From assembly GCA_022393335.1 (NCBI GenBank), contig JAJEKB010020242.1, positions 53,770 to 117,769 of the forward strand: a stretch of DNA of 64,000 nucleotides, read 5' to 3'. The notes under the pieces were generated by a model. That model was not told where the DNA came from. It worked only from the letters and a program-made list of their open reading frames with translations, and searched no databases. Made by a program: the position numbers and the translations under genes. This document shows positions 48,690 to 61,000 of the stretch, piece by piece; the first letter of the stretch is position 1; every line of letters begins with the position of its first letter. Source of the DNA: Macrotrachela quadricornifera (Eukaryota; Rotifera; Eurotatoria; Philodinida; Philodinidae).

Positions 48690-51600
48690 AATCGTATTAT
48701 TCGATACCTCGACCTTGGAAACCTTTCGTGAAACTTTACAGACGGCACATATGGAAAAAAGGTCCATTAATAGTTTAGACGATGTTTTTTTTTACCTGGG
48801 TGTTCTTTTGACCCTGCCACACACAAAAGGTTTTTTTTTATATAACTCTCCCTACAACCGAAAGAATGACTTCTTCAATATTTACATTAGAAAATTATGT
48901 TTAAAAATATTATTATGAAGAAGTCAATCAACATATTAACCTTTTGACAGAAGATAGATGTTGTGTTCACGAGAGAGAATACTTAAGCTAAAAATGATCT
49001 TCATTTTTTTTTGACTAGAATATAGCTGAACAACATTATATATTCAAACTTTACAAATCACTTATGAATTATATTGTATTGAAAGAGAAATACTAGTCAA
49101 ACAAATATAAGTTTATAGATCCTTTCTCTTTTCTGTTTAGAATTTACTTAGATAAACTAAGTTCAGTAATGAACTGTGCAACTTTTTCGATTCCACTACT
49201 CAGGTTGAACAGCCACATTCGTAAGCGATCATTTGCGAAAAAAACGGAGATATGCATAGTCTGTATATAATAAAATATATACAGCGTAAAACGGCCAGAA
49301 ATGAATTCTACATACGAAAGTCGTACAATATTTTGGATGTTTTCAAAGATAAACCTTTCTACTCCATATATTGAGATATACGACACTGTATTATCGCATG
49401 TGGTCCTATAAGATCATATGTTGAGCTTTGTGACATATCTCTGCAAATCGATGAAAAAATATTCAATAAATATTAAGTATTTTGTATCTTTAACTATTTT
49501 ATTTAGCGAGAAATATAACAGTCGTATTCATCGATTCGGATAAATTTCAATTAATTGAGCTGTATTTAATGTAGTAAAAGAAAGCAATAAAATGAATAAT
49601 TAATATGCTACAATAAAGTTAAAATGAAATTTCTTGAATGTCTTTCAGCAAAATCGGTTACAGGTTATGCGATCATTGGAGCATGTACGACCACTCCCTT
49701 ATCATTATGAATAACACGAACACGATTTGTTCGAAAATCAAGAGTCGCCGGCATTCCTTCTTTCAATCCAACTACATTGGTGAAGCCCGTCTTCTCCTTG
49801 ATAATTTTGATTGCTTCGTCAACATTTTTGCCAACTACTTCTGGAAATGTTTTTGGTATGAACCCACCACTCTTCTTTTTTTCTGGTGTGCTTGGAGGAG
49901 ATTCTAAAATTAAATTTTAAAAATAAATATTATTTCAAAAGTTAATTCAATGCCATAGATTTAGTATCATTATGAAATGATATACTAATCATAAAAACAT
50001 AATATCTCATAATTTTTTATTAGTAATATTAAAAGTTTCTCAATCTTTATTTTCTATATTTTTGCTAATTGATATCTACGATAATATTTATTGAAGAGAA
50101 TAGGTACTGTTATAAATGAATGATATTTTGAAAAATTTTAACAATATAATTCGACTATCTATCAAATCTAAGATAAATTGAATCTTCTGAAATGTCTATT
50201 GTTCAACATGACTTAGTTATTCATAAAACGTCTTACTCTGAATGGCTATAACAGGTACATCAATCGTCTTTGTACGATCATTTCCCAATGGTTTGACACT
50301 AATCGATACATCATTTAAAAACAAAAGAGTTTTTCCATCCTTGCCCTTAATGGTAACACTCATTGAGTAGGTATTACTTGTTGCATCATCAGGAAGACCC
50401 AGTTTTTTGTTACGACGTTTTGTTGCATCAGCAATATCTTTTGCTGTGTATCGCAATGTGAATGGTATTGGAAACTTTTTCACTCGTGATACTATTGTTT
50501 TTGCGACTGTCGTTGCTCCAACATCTTGCACTGATGTATCTTGTATTTCGACATAGAGTTTAGCTCCACGCTCGATCGGTGGTGGCTTTCCTTTGGGAAA
50601 AGTCACTCGTCCAAGCAATGTCAACTTCTGATCACCTGATGCAGCAACATTAGCAGCATCTGATTAAAGGAAAAGAAATTAAAACTAATACATAATAAAA
50701 ATAATTACCATTGATAGAAAATCCAAAGAATAAGAAAAGAAAGATCGATGATGTCTTTATCATATTGTAATATGAAAGAAAAATTTCTATGGAGAATCGT
50801 ACAATAGAATATATAGAAGGAAGAAGACGAACACACAAGGTCAACAATGTGTTGATTTACTCTGGATGCTTTTTCTAATTTAGACTAGAAAATATAGAAT
50901 TGCTGAAAAGAGATCCTTCAATGTAATTTATATTAATATAGAGAATGGTAAAAGAATAATTTGGTTTTCTTTCTTTTCCTATACAAGCTCTCTTTCTTAT
51001 CATAAAGAGCGTTGATAACATGATGACAGTTCATTTGCTTTTACTTTCTCTTGAGATATTTTAGTCTGTGTGATAAGTAAATGATTAATATTTTCTCGAA
51101 ACTATCTATAGATTATTTAAGAATTATTTGATGATTGTTATACAGCTGAGTATAACAAAAAAATGTCTCGATGAGAGAAAATATTATTTGTCACGATTGA
51201 CGGATTTATATATTTAAATCAAGTTTCGTATAATAGTCTTCTACAAAAATGAATTTTTTCAAAATAATATTTTTGTCAATATACCGAGTATTACGTAACC
51301 ATTACACTTTTTCCTAGCAACTTAAAGCAAATAAAACAATCGAGATTTGTTAAATATATACATCGGAAGAAAATTCAATATTCATTTTTTACTATTTGTT
51401 TCTTATTGCGATTATAATTATAAATACTGTCGTCTATCTGTAGTTTTATATATAGTTTCATTTTCATGGAAAACATGTTCTTTTTTTACAATATTTATTT
51501 TGATTCTAAAAATTTTTTAGTGTTATAATTAATTAGAAGTTGATTAAAAATGATTTTTACGACTATTAACAAACTCTTAAGTTCATTTAATTTCCATTTA

Positions 51601-51985
51601 ATTGAACTAATTTTTTTCTAAATTTATTATTTATTAAACAAAAAAAAATATGAGCTGATTAAATAGAAAGCACCAAAAATGATAAACTTGAATCGTTTGA
51701 AAATCTTATTATAGAAAATAATAAATGATTTTTTTCTATCCTTTTTTTTGAAGAATAAATTAAGATCAAATGAAATTTGTAAGAAGAATATCGAACAAAT
51801 TGAAATATTTTATCCAATAAAAAAGAAATGATATTCTTTGAAAAATTACTTTTTTTTTCATTAACTAATTATTTGAATATTATTTCACGATTGAACAACA
51901 ATCTATTAAAAGTATTATCATGAAAATAAAATTTCAAGTAAACAAACATATCTCACTGATGTCGTTCCTTCAATAATAGATTGAG
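48690..51985. repeat. Segmental duplicate C (of three, truncated)
   Basis: Collinear with A and B from about 48690 (CGATACCTCGACCTTGGAAA) through the inhibitor gene to about 51985, where similarity ends after TCTCACTGATGTCGTTCC. It lacks the right block with GTATAAAAATAG and has a patch of about 70 bp (51740-51810) absent from A and B. Confidence 0.8.
49665..50763 (-). CDS. Secreted YbaY-like + potato-inhibitor-I fusion, copy C (P1 = Leu)
   Basis: Third paralogue: exons 50763-50709 (signal peptide), 50659-50237 (YbaY-like domain) and 49903-49665 (inhibitor domain); introns 49 and 333 nt, phase 1; 238 aa. The YbaY-like domain is almost identical to copy B. The inhibitor loop reads GMPATL-DFRTNRVRVIHN: P1 Leu214, P1' Asp, with both stabilising Arg. 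Loop and C-terminus (VVVHAPMIA) resemble leech eglin c more closely than the other two copies do, so a chymotrypsin/subtilisin/elastase-type target is likely. Unlike A and B, the strand after the loop has changed (IHNDKGVVVHAPM versus FHNNKRIV..APM), so divergence is concentrated in this domain. Confidence 0.75.
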
Positions 51986-54131
51986 ATATATAGGTAGGCT
52001 ACGGCATGACGAAATGGCTCTATGGACTATTTAGTGATAAAATACATTTTCTATGTACATAACTTCATTCGATTGAAATATTAATATGATATTCGTAATC
52101 AGCATACAAAATCGCATCGAAATAATACGTTTTTAAGGGTATTTGAAGAAAAAAAGTTTTCTTCAATAAGGACGCGGGGAAAGGGGAAGTATCCCAGAAG
52201 AACAAAACCCTCACTGAGATCTGGTACAAAACTAAGACGTGAGATATACTTCTATGAATCCTCTGACATCTCCCAGATGCGCAAAAGTATTAAACAAAGT
52301 CAAATGTCAGAAAATGATCATCCCAGTTTACATCTTTTATCACAGCGTATAGAAATATGAAAACATTGACAATATTCATTAGAAGGTAGAATTTTAAAAT
52401 ACTCTTTATTTGAATAAGATTCAAGTTGCATTTATATCAGAACGACGGTTATGATTATTTTCTTTATTAGTATCATGATATGATAATAAAACATAAGAGT
52501 TTAAATAATGAGAAATAATTAGATATGATTTGTTCATATAGAAAAAATTGTGCTGAAATATTGGATGAAAATATTATATATTAAAAACTAAACATCATCC
52601 ATATGTTACACAATTGAGACTTTTGTTAAAAGTAAATATCATGATTAATGCTTATTCACCAGATGTTATATGTATGACTTTCTACTGCTCTTCTAAGGCA
52701 TTTCTTTTCAGTACCAATACTATTCCTCAATTAATCTAGTGTGAAAATTATTATAATTAATTTCATATCATAATAAAATATAAGATATTTTCAACAGTGA
52801 CTAAACTATCATAAGTATTAGCTACTTCTTTAATGAATGTATCATAATCTGCACATATTTTTTAACAAAAATTAAAATTAATTTATTTGAGTATGTATTC
52901 AATGTGCATCAATAGATCTTCCTTCACATCATATAAAGACGTTTTTTCTTATTTATTTCAAAATCGATTTAATCAATTAAGGATTTTATATATATATATA
53001 TATAAATTCACATTATGTGCTTGTAATACTAATGCTTCATAGTGCGTATCGAAGAGAAAATATTAAACTAATACTTGAAAGATTTTTATTTTTATTTTTC
53101 CATATATTCAGAGCAACAAGAGGTATATTAGTTAGTTTTCAACTAAAAACAAAAAAAAGAATTATTTATTTAATGAATTATAGAATAGTGCTCAGAGACA
53201 TTTTCATTAGCTGTGCAAAAAGAATGATATTTAACTTCTATATCACTTAGCAAATGGATCATTAACAATGTTTATTCTGCCTCGTTCCTTAAATTAAAAT
53301 GCAACTAAAGAAGAAAAAAAAAATAATTGAAATAACTAGTCGTTCATAGAAAATAAAAAACTTTTATTTCCTACTTTTAAAGAACAGCGTCAGAATTTAA
53401 AGATTCCTTTTTAAACTGCTTTTTTTTTGACAGAAGATTTTTTGCGCTACAAGACTGTTCATTCTTCCGAGAAATCTTTTTATATTTCCGAGTTGAATTC
53501 ATAATGGATCCTATGAGAATTCACCGTTTTTGTTCAGAAAATAATCAAAATTTAAGAAAAACTTGATGAGAACATATGGTGGAGAATTTTATTTTGCGAC
53601 AAACTAATATTTTTAACAAACTATAATTGGTTCTAAAATAAAAGCCAGTTTATCGTTTTTTTAATAACTTTTCATAGGAACGAGATAGAGACTTGCGATT
53701 TTCAACAGTCAAACGAGCAGAAGTTGGATATCAATTCCATAGAAAAACTAAAGAGATAACATCATATAATGGGATAATTAATCAGCTAGATATTATTTCC
53801 ATCTTTATCATTCCCATAAACTCTAGTAGATATTTTCTGTTTCAGGATGCGTTCAATAGCTCGAATGATGCTCTATAAAATTACGCAAGCTGTAGTTATC
53901 TATCATTTATTGTTTAGATAGTGCATCACTTTCATGTATAGAAAAAAGGTTATTTACAACCTTGAGGATTATAAAAATAATTGACTTCATCTCAAAAACA
54001 GTGTTTCTGATTTAGTCAACAAAATGATCCTTTAGTTTGAGCTACAAATCGTCATGATACTGAAAATTTTACGAGCAAGTAGATTTTCTATTATTGAATA
54101 TATATGCGAGAGAATAATAGAAAATAGGAAT
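51986..54131. other. AT-rich non-coding stretch
   Basis: Begins where segmental copy C ends. No coding exon or repeat family recognised; a (TA)n run lies near 52989-53004. Confidence 0.5.
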
Positions 54132-55096
54132 TTAGTCACCAATCTTATCCTGTGATTCATTAATGGTATCATCTTCTGATTCATCACTGGCATCATTCTC
54201 CATTTCATGAACCCTATCATCGCTTAATTCTCTTTTCATCTGGCTTTTCATTGATGTCAATGTGCTCATTCGATGGTCTTGGTCATTGTCATCATTGTTA
54301 TCATCATCGATCAACTTTTTCTCAATACATTCAACATATTCATCTGCTCGCCTAAAATTAAACTCATGTTGTTTCGCATGAACAATATAGTTTGTAACAG
54401 TTGCGCGAACTAAGGTAGATATCCATTTCAGAGATGTCCATCGCGGTGCTGCCGCGCCACGGTTGCGGCAGCTTTTCTATGAAAGAAATTTCTAAAACTC
54501 AGGAATTTCCACATAATATCGGTGCTAATGTGTGCTGCACGATAAGGCTTGACGAATCTGTTCGGTTGTCATGATCAACTCTAGTTTTAACCGGTTACCG
54601 CCTTGAAAATCCAGAGATTTTTAAAAATACCATCGCGGCAGCGGCACGGGTGGCTTTCTTTGATTATTGTCGCGGCCGATTCTCAGCCGCGATGGACATC
54701 CCTAATCCATTCTGAAGCCAATCGTTCGACGTCGGTCAAGTGGATACTGTTATTGTTCTTCCGAGTATAGGCTTTCATGTCAGCCCAGGTCAACTCTATA
54801 AAGTTTAATATGCAATGTCTCATAGGTAACCTGAAATGAGCCGTAGTATCTCCTTCAAACTAAATGCAGTCAATAAATAGTAAGTCCATTTTATAACACA
54901 AAAAGCTAAAACCTGCGCAGCCTCGTCGACAACGTATATTTTTGTTGATACATTGCAGAATGCTTTGTTTAGTAATTCAGTTTTTGTACTTGTAGGTAAA
55001 TATTTTATTTGATGCGCATCGGGCCAACTCATAATTTTTTGTTTATTCCAGACACTTTTTGTGAGCTTTGTCTCTTCAGCTAACTCACAGTACTAT
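54132..55096 (-). pseudogene. Tc1-like DDE transposase remnant interrupted by a MITE
   Basis: Minus-strand coding remnant. An upstream part (about 55096-54960) reads CELAEETKLTKSVWNKQKI, then SWPDAHQIKYLPTSTKTELL, and ends VVDEAAQ. A downstream part has MRHCILNFIELTWADMKAYT, matching the HCxLNPIELxWxxxK motif of Tc1-like DDE transposases (its N-P replaced by N-F). The frame is broken at 54704 by a hAT-type MITE. Removing the element and one target copy restores an unbroken frame through STLVRATVTNYIVHAKQHEF to an acidic Asp/Asn-rich tail ending DKIGD at TAA/TTA 54132. The join between the upstream and downstream parts (about 54835-54915) needs an intron I could not place cleanly, so the gene may already have been decaying. 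No first catalytic Asp or DNA-binding domain seen. Confidence 0.6.
54429..54704. mobile_element. hAT-type MITE, 276 bp, 8-bp TSD
   Basis: Ends CAGAGATGTCCATCGCGG at left and CCGCGATGGACATCCCTA at right, hAT-like inverted termini. It is flanked by ATCCATTT (54421-54428) and ATCCATTC (54705-54712), a 7-of-8 matching 8-bp target duplication. GC-rich interior with ACCGGTT-type and GCGGCAGC motifs; no coding capacity. Confidence 0.85.
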
Positions 55097-55704
55097 GTAG
55101 TATTGTTAATGATAATCACAATTCTGGCTTGAGGTTTTTGGATATCAAGAGAAAGAGGGAATTTAGATATACTATAGGCGATCTCAAATTCCTAGAACGA
55201 TATTGAAAGAATCTTATTGAATAAGGCAATCTGTTCAAAGTGAAAAAAACAAGTATATCATGTTATAAAGGCTTTTTTTAGATGCGTCGAATGTAATATA
55301 GTAAATCTTATTTTTACAAGACTTTAGAATAGATAGAATCAATTTACTGATAGATTATTCCACATCCATATCTACATCCTCATTCAACCATGGTAGATTG
55401 TTGAATATTATGATCCTTAGTATTAGTCAAAAGTTATGGTAAAATATCATTTCTCATATATGACTTTGTAGAGTTTTTGACGGGCTACAACTTCATATAC
55501 ATCGCATCTCTAGTTATCTTGCCAGTGTGAGTATGGATCGTTGTGATTATAGTTGTATAATCGTCTATCAGTAAATTGACTCTATTTCTTTCAAAATCAT
55601 GTAAAAACAGGATTTACTATATATCATTGAACGCGCCTCAAAAACCTACAACATAGTATAAGTGGTTTTTCATTTTTGAGTAGATTACCTTATTTACTAC
55701 AGGA
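55097..55704. other. Non-coding stretch
   Basis: No exon or repeat recognised between the transposase remnant and the minisatellite. Confidence 0.45.
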
Positions 55705-56560
55705 GTTGGCGACCAAAGGATACCCCCAATATATACTACTTGAGGGCCTAAGGGTACCCCCAATATATAGTACTTGAGGACCTAAGGGTGCTCCTAATAT
55801 ACAGCAGTTGGGGACCCAAGCGTACCCCTAATATATAGTACTTAAGGGCCCAAGAGTATCCCCACTATATAGTACTTGAGGACCTAAGGGTACCCCTAAT
55901 ATACAGCAGTTGGGGACCCAAGGGTATCCCTAATATATAGAACTTAAGGACCGAAGGGTACCCCTATTATATAGTACTTGAGGACCTAAGGGTACCCCCA
56001 ATATATTGTACTTGAGGACCCAAGGGTATCCCTATTATATAATACTTGAGGACCTAAGGGTACTCCTAATATACAGCAGTTGGAGACCCATGGATACCCC
56101 TAATATACACCAGTTGGGGACCCAAGGGTACCCCTAATATATAGAACTTAAGGACCCAAAGGTATCCCCACTATATAGTACTTGAGGACCTAAGGGTACC
56201 CCTAATATACAGCAGTTGGGGACCCAAGGGTATCCCTAATATATAGAACTTAAGGACCCAAGGGTATCCCTGTTATATAGTACTTAAGGACCGAAGGGTA
56301 CCCCCAATATATTGTACTTGAGGACCCAAGGGTATCCCTAATATATAGTACTTGAGGACCGAAGGGTACCCCCTATATATAGTACTTGAGGACCCAAGAG
56401 TACCCATAATATACAGCAGTTGGCGACCCAAGGGTACCCCTAATATACAGGAGTTGGCGACCCAAGGAGACCCCCAATATATAGTACTTGAGGACCCAAT
56501 AGTTTCACAAATATATAGCAGTTGAGGACCCAATGGTATCCGAAAAATTTTGTACTTGAG
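55705..56560. repeat. 35-bp minisatellite array (~24 units)
   Basis: Tandem units built on GACCCAAGGGTACCCCTAAT followed by ATATAGTACTTGAG. Two unit types intermix: one with TATAGTACTTGAGGA, the other with TACAGCAGTTGGGGA. The reverse complement forms the degenerate arrays at 10.84-11.23 and 11.55-11.65 kb. A long minus-strand frame here is a by-product of the repeat, not a gene. Confidence 0.9.
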
Positions 56561-56584
56561 AGGATTACTCGTGTAACACATATT

Positions 56585-56690
56585 GATGACCGGTGGAACG
56601 GTAACCGGTCCATCCAGGTTACCGGTGAAACGGTTACCGATTCATACCGATTACCGGTGGACCGGTTATCGTCACCGTTGCATCCCTACA
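56585..56690. repeat. ACCGGT-rich inverted/tandem cluster, hAT-like end
   Basis: Five ACCGGT/AACCGGT-type palindromes in about 100 bp (for example GACCGGTGGAACGGTAACCG), ending CCGTTGCATCCCTA, which in reverse is a TAGGGATGCAACGG end like hAT termini. No matching left end or target duplication found. Confidence 0.45.
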
Positions 56691-58008
56691 CGTGAGTACT
56701 CGTATAATATATATCTTTATATTATTCATTTGATAACACTACATAGCATTAGGGTGAGACGAGAAAATGTCTGGTCCCACCCTACAACATGAGCGTGTGA
56801 GAAGAAATGGTTTCAGCAGAGATTACAGTGTAAGGCTCCGCTAAAGGACATTTTTGAACACCTTATAAGACCTTAGGATGAAGTCAGACGCTCACGGAGC
56901 ATATTACACTAGCTGAATGCGGCAGTTCATTCAATTCTACTGGCGCCTGTTCGGGGTGTGGGGAAATTCTCGGGTAATGGCCTCGTTACACAAACATTTT
57001 CAAAACTACGGGAGTGAGTATTTATTGGTTTATTGAAGATATTGTTACATTATCTACCTTACAGATCTCGATACCCATTCTTAGGATATTATGACATCCC
57101 TCTATTAAATTCACAAAAACTGATCTCGTAGATCTCTAGTCTTGGCATTGGCACTTTTACCGGCAAATACCGCCGTACTCGTAATATCTGCTGAAAAATG
57201 AAGTTTCTATTTTCTCCATTGCATAAAATCATTTTTCTAAAGACCGTCATCGTAACAATGCATGATAAAAACTTAAGAAAGCCCACGGTTTTTCGATTAA
57301 GAATTTAAAGACACGACATTGCACTTTCATGTCCTCTTCTTCTTATTTGTAATTATGTTACTAGTCGACGTTTCTCTGTATTGAAGCCCATTTAATAGAT
57401 CATCTCAAAAGATCTATAGTTGTATTTCTCAGATTGTACTGCATCTCTATTAATTTTCTTTTACATTTACGATTTATAATTATGTCAAATGAGCATCTTT
57501 TTAACTAATAAACTGTACAATCTAGTTATTTTTCCTAGAAAAATGGCACAAATATTAGTATATGAATTTCTGAGCCAAAGAGCTAAAATACGGTACAATA
57601 TTATCTGATGTAATTGAATTTCGTTTGAAACATATTTTAGTAAACATAACAGTAAAAAAGCCTAAATCTTGATAGGTCTTATAATAAATTTATCGTAGAG
57701 TGCTGTAACTCAGTAGAACTTTTTCGAGTGTGCTAAAATTCATTATGAGATAACATGCTGAAATGTAAGTTTTCTTTTTTGACGATGACTTTTTTTTTGA
57801 TTTTGATAGATCCTAATGGATATTGGTTAATTTACAGATTCTTGGAATAAAATGAGTCCACTATAATTTGCTTTAATTCGATGACTTCTTTTACTTACAA
57901 GTGTTGAATACATCTCATTAGTTGTGTTCTTGTACCAAATCAATTTTGAATTCGAATAATTTTCCTTTATCCAGGCTACAATTATAAACTATATATGTTT
58001 TATTTTAG
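56691..58008. other. Non-coding stretch
   Basis: No exon recognised. A TAGGGTG...CACCCTA hairpin lies at about 56749-56783. The stretch ends with a TTTTATTTTAG acceptor at 58008 leading into the next gene. Confidence 0.45.
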
Positions 58009-61000
58009 ACAAGTGTTTTTTCTTGATCATGAGCGTCTATTTAAAAATTGGTTTAACATTTCTATTGTTCATTACAGCAGCAATAGTTATCCCTACTGTC
58101 GTTGTTATTCATCTTCGACATAAAAACAATAATGTTTTATTATCAAGTAGGATCATACATTTATTTATTTTTTTATTTATTCAAGTTTACTTATTCCCTA
58201 AATATAGCAACAACAGAAGGAAACATATTAAATACTTCAACAGCAAGAAACGGTAATTCTAAAATTTATAAAAAAAACCAACAGAACGTCATTTATACTA
58301 TCCCTTAGTTATACTACTATAGAGATGCAGACATTTTTGTCTCTCTAATAAAATATTTCTGTATTCCCCCTGTCTAAAAAATCCATCCATCCGTAGTTGG
58401 ATGATATAATAGAATGTCTTCATAACAAAAATCACTTTTTGTTTTAGGCACATCCTAACATCTTATGTTGTAATAATAAAAGTACTGTACAAAAAAGAAA
58501 TCATTTGCACTATTTTGGATTTTTCTTGACATTATATTTTCTTGGAAAAAGTCTTCAATGGTTCCCAGTTCTTTGCATGCGTTTTATTTAATAATCTGAA
58601 AGTCTTTTTTCTCGTACTAAACATCTTATTGGATGTCAATTTCTCGTTTGAAAAACAATTCATATGAGAATGTAAATCGTCTAAAGAAATAAATTCAATC
58701 GGATTCTATAAGATTTGATCAGCTAGCAAAATTTAATAGAATTTAAGATCACAAAATTCCAAGCAAATCCAGTAATTGATTTTCTTAGAAACATTAAAAC
58801 ATGTTTTCCGATAGAGTTTCTATAAAAATCAATAAAATTTCTCCGAGTTACTCGCTTCATAACCCTTTTAGTCAATTTTTCGAAGTTTTTATTTTGTGTT
58901 TTGGAACAACCCAGAACATTGACCACTCACGGTAGGGATCTATATATACATATATAAGAGTTTCAATTCAATAAAATCCAGTCATTCAGAACATATCCAC
59001 ATATATCGATTATTATAAGATGCTCGTTTCAATTTTTAACTTGTTTTATACTTAAACTTGCACAAATTTAAGTTGAAAGCAGATCTACATACCGGAGATA
59101 TGAGATCCGTGGATCTCGTTAAGCAACAAGCAGATAGAGTAAGAAGCTTGAAGATATGCATGGGCTTGAGCGGACACGAACAATGTTGTCACATGAGCGA
59201 ACCATAGCGGGTAAAATAGTGCAATGAAACACACAAATCTTGGATGGGACAGGGAATAATGTACACGAAATGAGCAGAATATAAAATTTTTCTTTGAGAC
59301 AATTTTTGGACCATGAAAAAATAAGAACATACACTTGTACAAAATTAGAGAACAAATATTGTAAAATTATGTCTATGATAGAGTCCATTTATCACTGACG
59401 TAATAAAAGATGGAATGTTCTAAATAATTTTCTTAGACTCAAAATTACTTTTTCCCAATTCGAATATCAATCAAATTTTTTTCTAACAAAGTTAATGTGT
59501 GACATAGAGCACACGATTAAATTTAGCTTGATGATTAATAAAAATTGCACAAAATTGAACATGAATCAGCATGAAATTGACGGATCAGGTTAGGACACGT
59601 ACGGCCATAGAGGCGCGCTGGACGATGTTGCTTGAAAAGCTAGAATACGGAGAGCAGGCGAGTCGGAGCAAACAAAGATCAAGGAACGAGGCGTATGGCG
59701 CATGAAAATTTCTTCAGTTACACATTTGTGTTACGTACTATACTGGTTACCGTAAAATTGATCAAGGTTGAAGTAAGATTGTTTTATTATCAATATGATT
59801 TATAATCAATATTAATCTACATTTTATTCTAAAATTTAATAAAAGAATATCAAAATTTGGTAAACTACCTTCACAGAATAATAACCCACCTTCAACTTCA
59901 TAAATTTAAGAGAAAAATAGAGGTTAAGAGGCGACATTCTTTACAAGCGTCTATTCTGTGAAAAGCAAAGTTAATAAATCCCAATACATATTATAAAGAC
60001 TCCATCTGTTAGCGATGATATTCCATTTGTTAAGGATGTAAGAATTCATCGCACGATGTGATTTCTTAATTTGTAATTAGTGTTCGTGGTACTCTATCAT
60101 GTAATTATGGTATTTTAATATAAGACTTAATCAATTTCTGACATAGAAAATCTATATCTCATTCCATTCCCTAGTTCTCAAAAACATCTATACAGGATTT
60201 TATGGAATTTTAAAAGTTTCTGATAAGATTCGATAAGATTGAACTGATGAATCGAGTCTTTTCAGACAAGATTTACACAACAATTCTTCCTATAAAACAA
60301 ACATTTGTATCTGAGAGAAAAAAGTTTAAAAAGAAGATAATCAGTAGGTCATTTATATTTTGCCTTGTAGACGTAATGAAACAGTTCTAAGATATGTGAT
60401 CACTCATGTTACCAACATATGGTTGGAATGTTTTAAAAATGAAGAACACTAAGTAAATAGATAAATAAAACTACTCAATAAAAATAATAAAACCTATTGA
60501 CTTGTATGATGGGTAATTATAGATTGCGGTAGAATTAGTCGTTTTGAATGGAAAATTTTTAAAAGACACTTAAAAATATACAAAATCTTTTTTATAATGT
60601 CATCTTATATTCAAAGATAAAAATGTTTTTTAAAACGAAGAAAAGAATTTTTGACAAACATCAATAATATATTTAATCCTTTCTCAAGTGGTCTTTAGAT
60701 TTGAACGTGAGACTGAATAAAAAAAACATTGACTTTTATTAGGCCCACGTCGTCAAAATCGCCAAGATTTGGATGATTTTATCACGATATCTCGGCTGAT
60801 TAATCGTGCAGTAAATCGGGATTTTCCATGTTTATTAATCGTTTGATTAATCCCGATCGACGGAGGTTTTTTTCGAAATCGCGATTAATCATTAACATTC
60901 TGCAAAAATTGCGATGAATCACACAATTAATAAGCATGGAAAACCTCGATTAATCGTCCGAGATATCACGATAAAACCGTCCAAATCTTGGCGATTTTGA

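Larger units (their letters stand above)
42640..48690. repeat. Segmental duplicate B (of three)
   Basis: Collinear with copies A and C (inhibitor gene at 44212-45309; shared left landmark near 43470; shared right block to about 48660). It starts further left than A: CGATTCCTCGACCTCGAAAA and neighbours near 42660-43060 recur at about 48700 at the left of copy C. The copy carries a 985-bp TA-flanked element (46176-47160) that A and C lack. Confidence 0.8.

Noticed and set aside
56273..56581. 102-codon minus-strand frame
   Set aside because: It lies wholly in the 35-bp minisatellite and repeats its periodicity.
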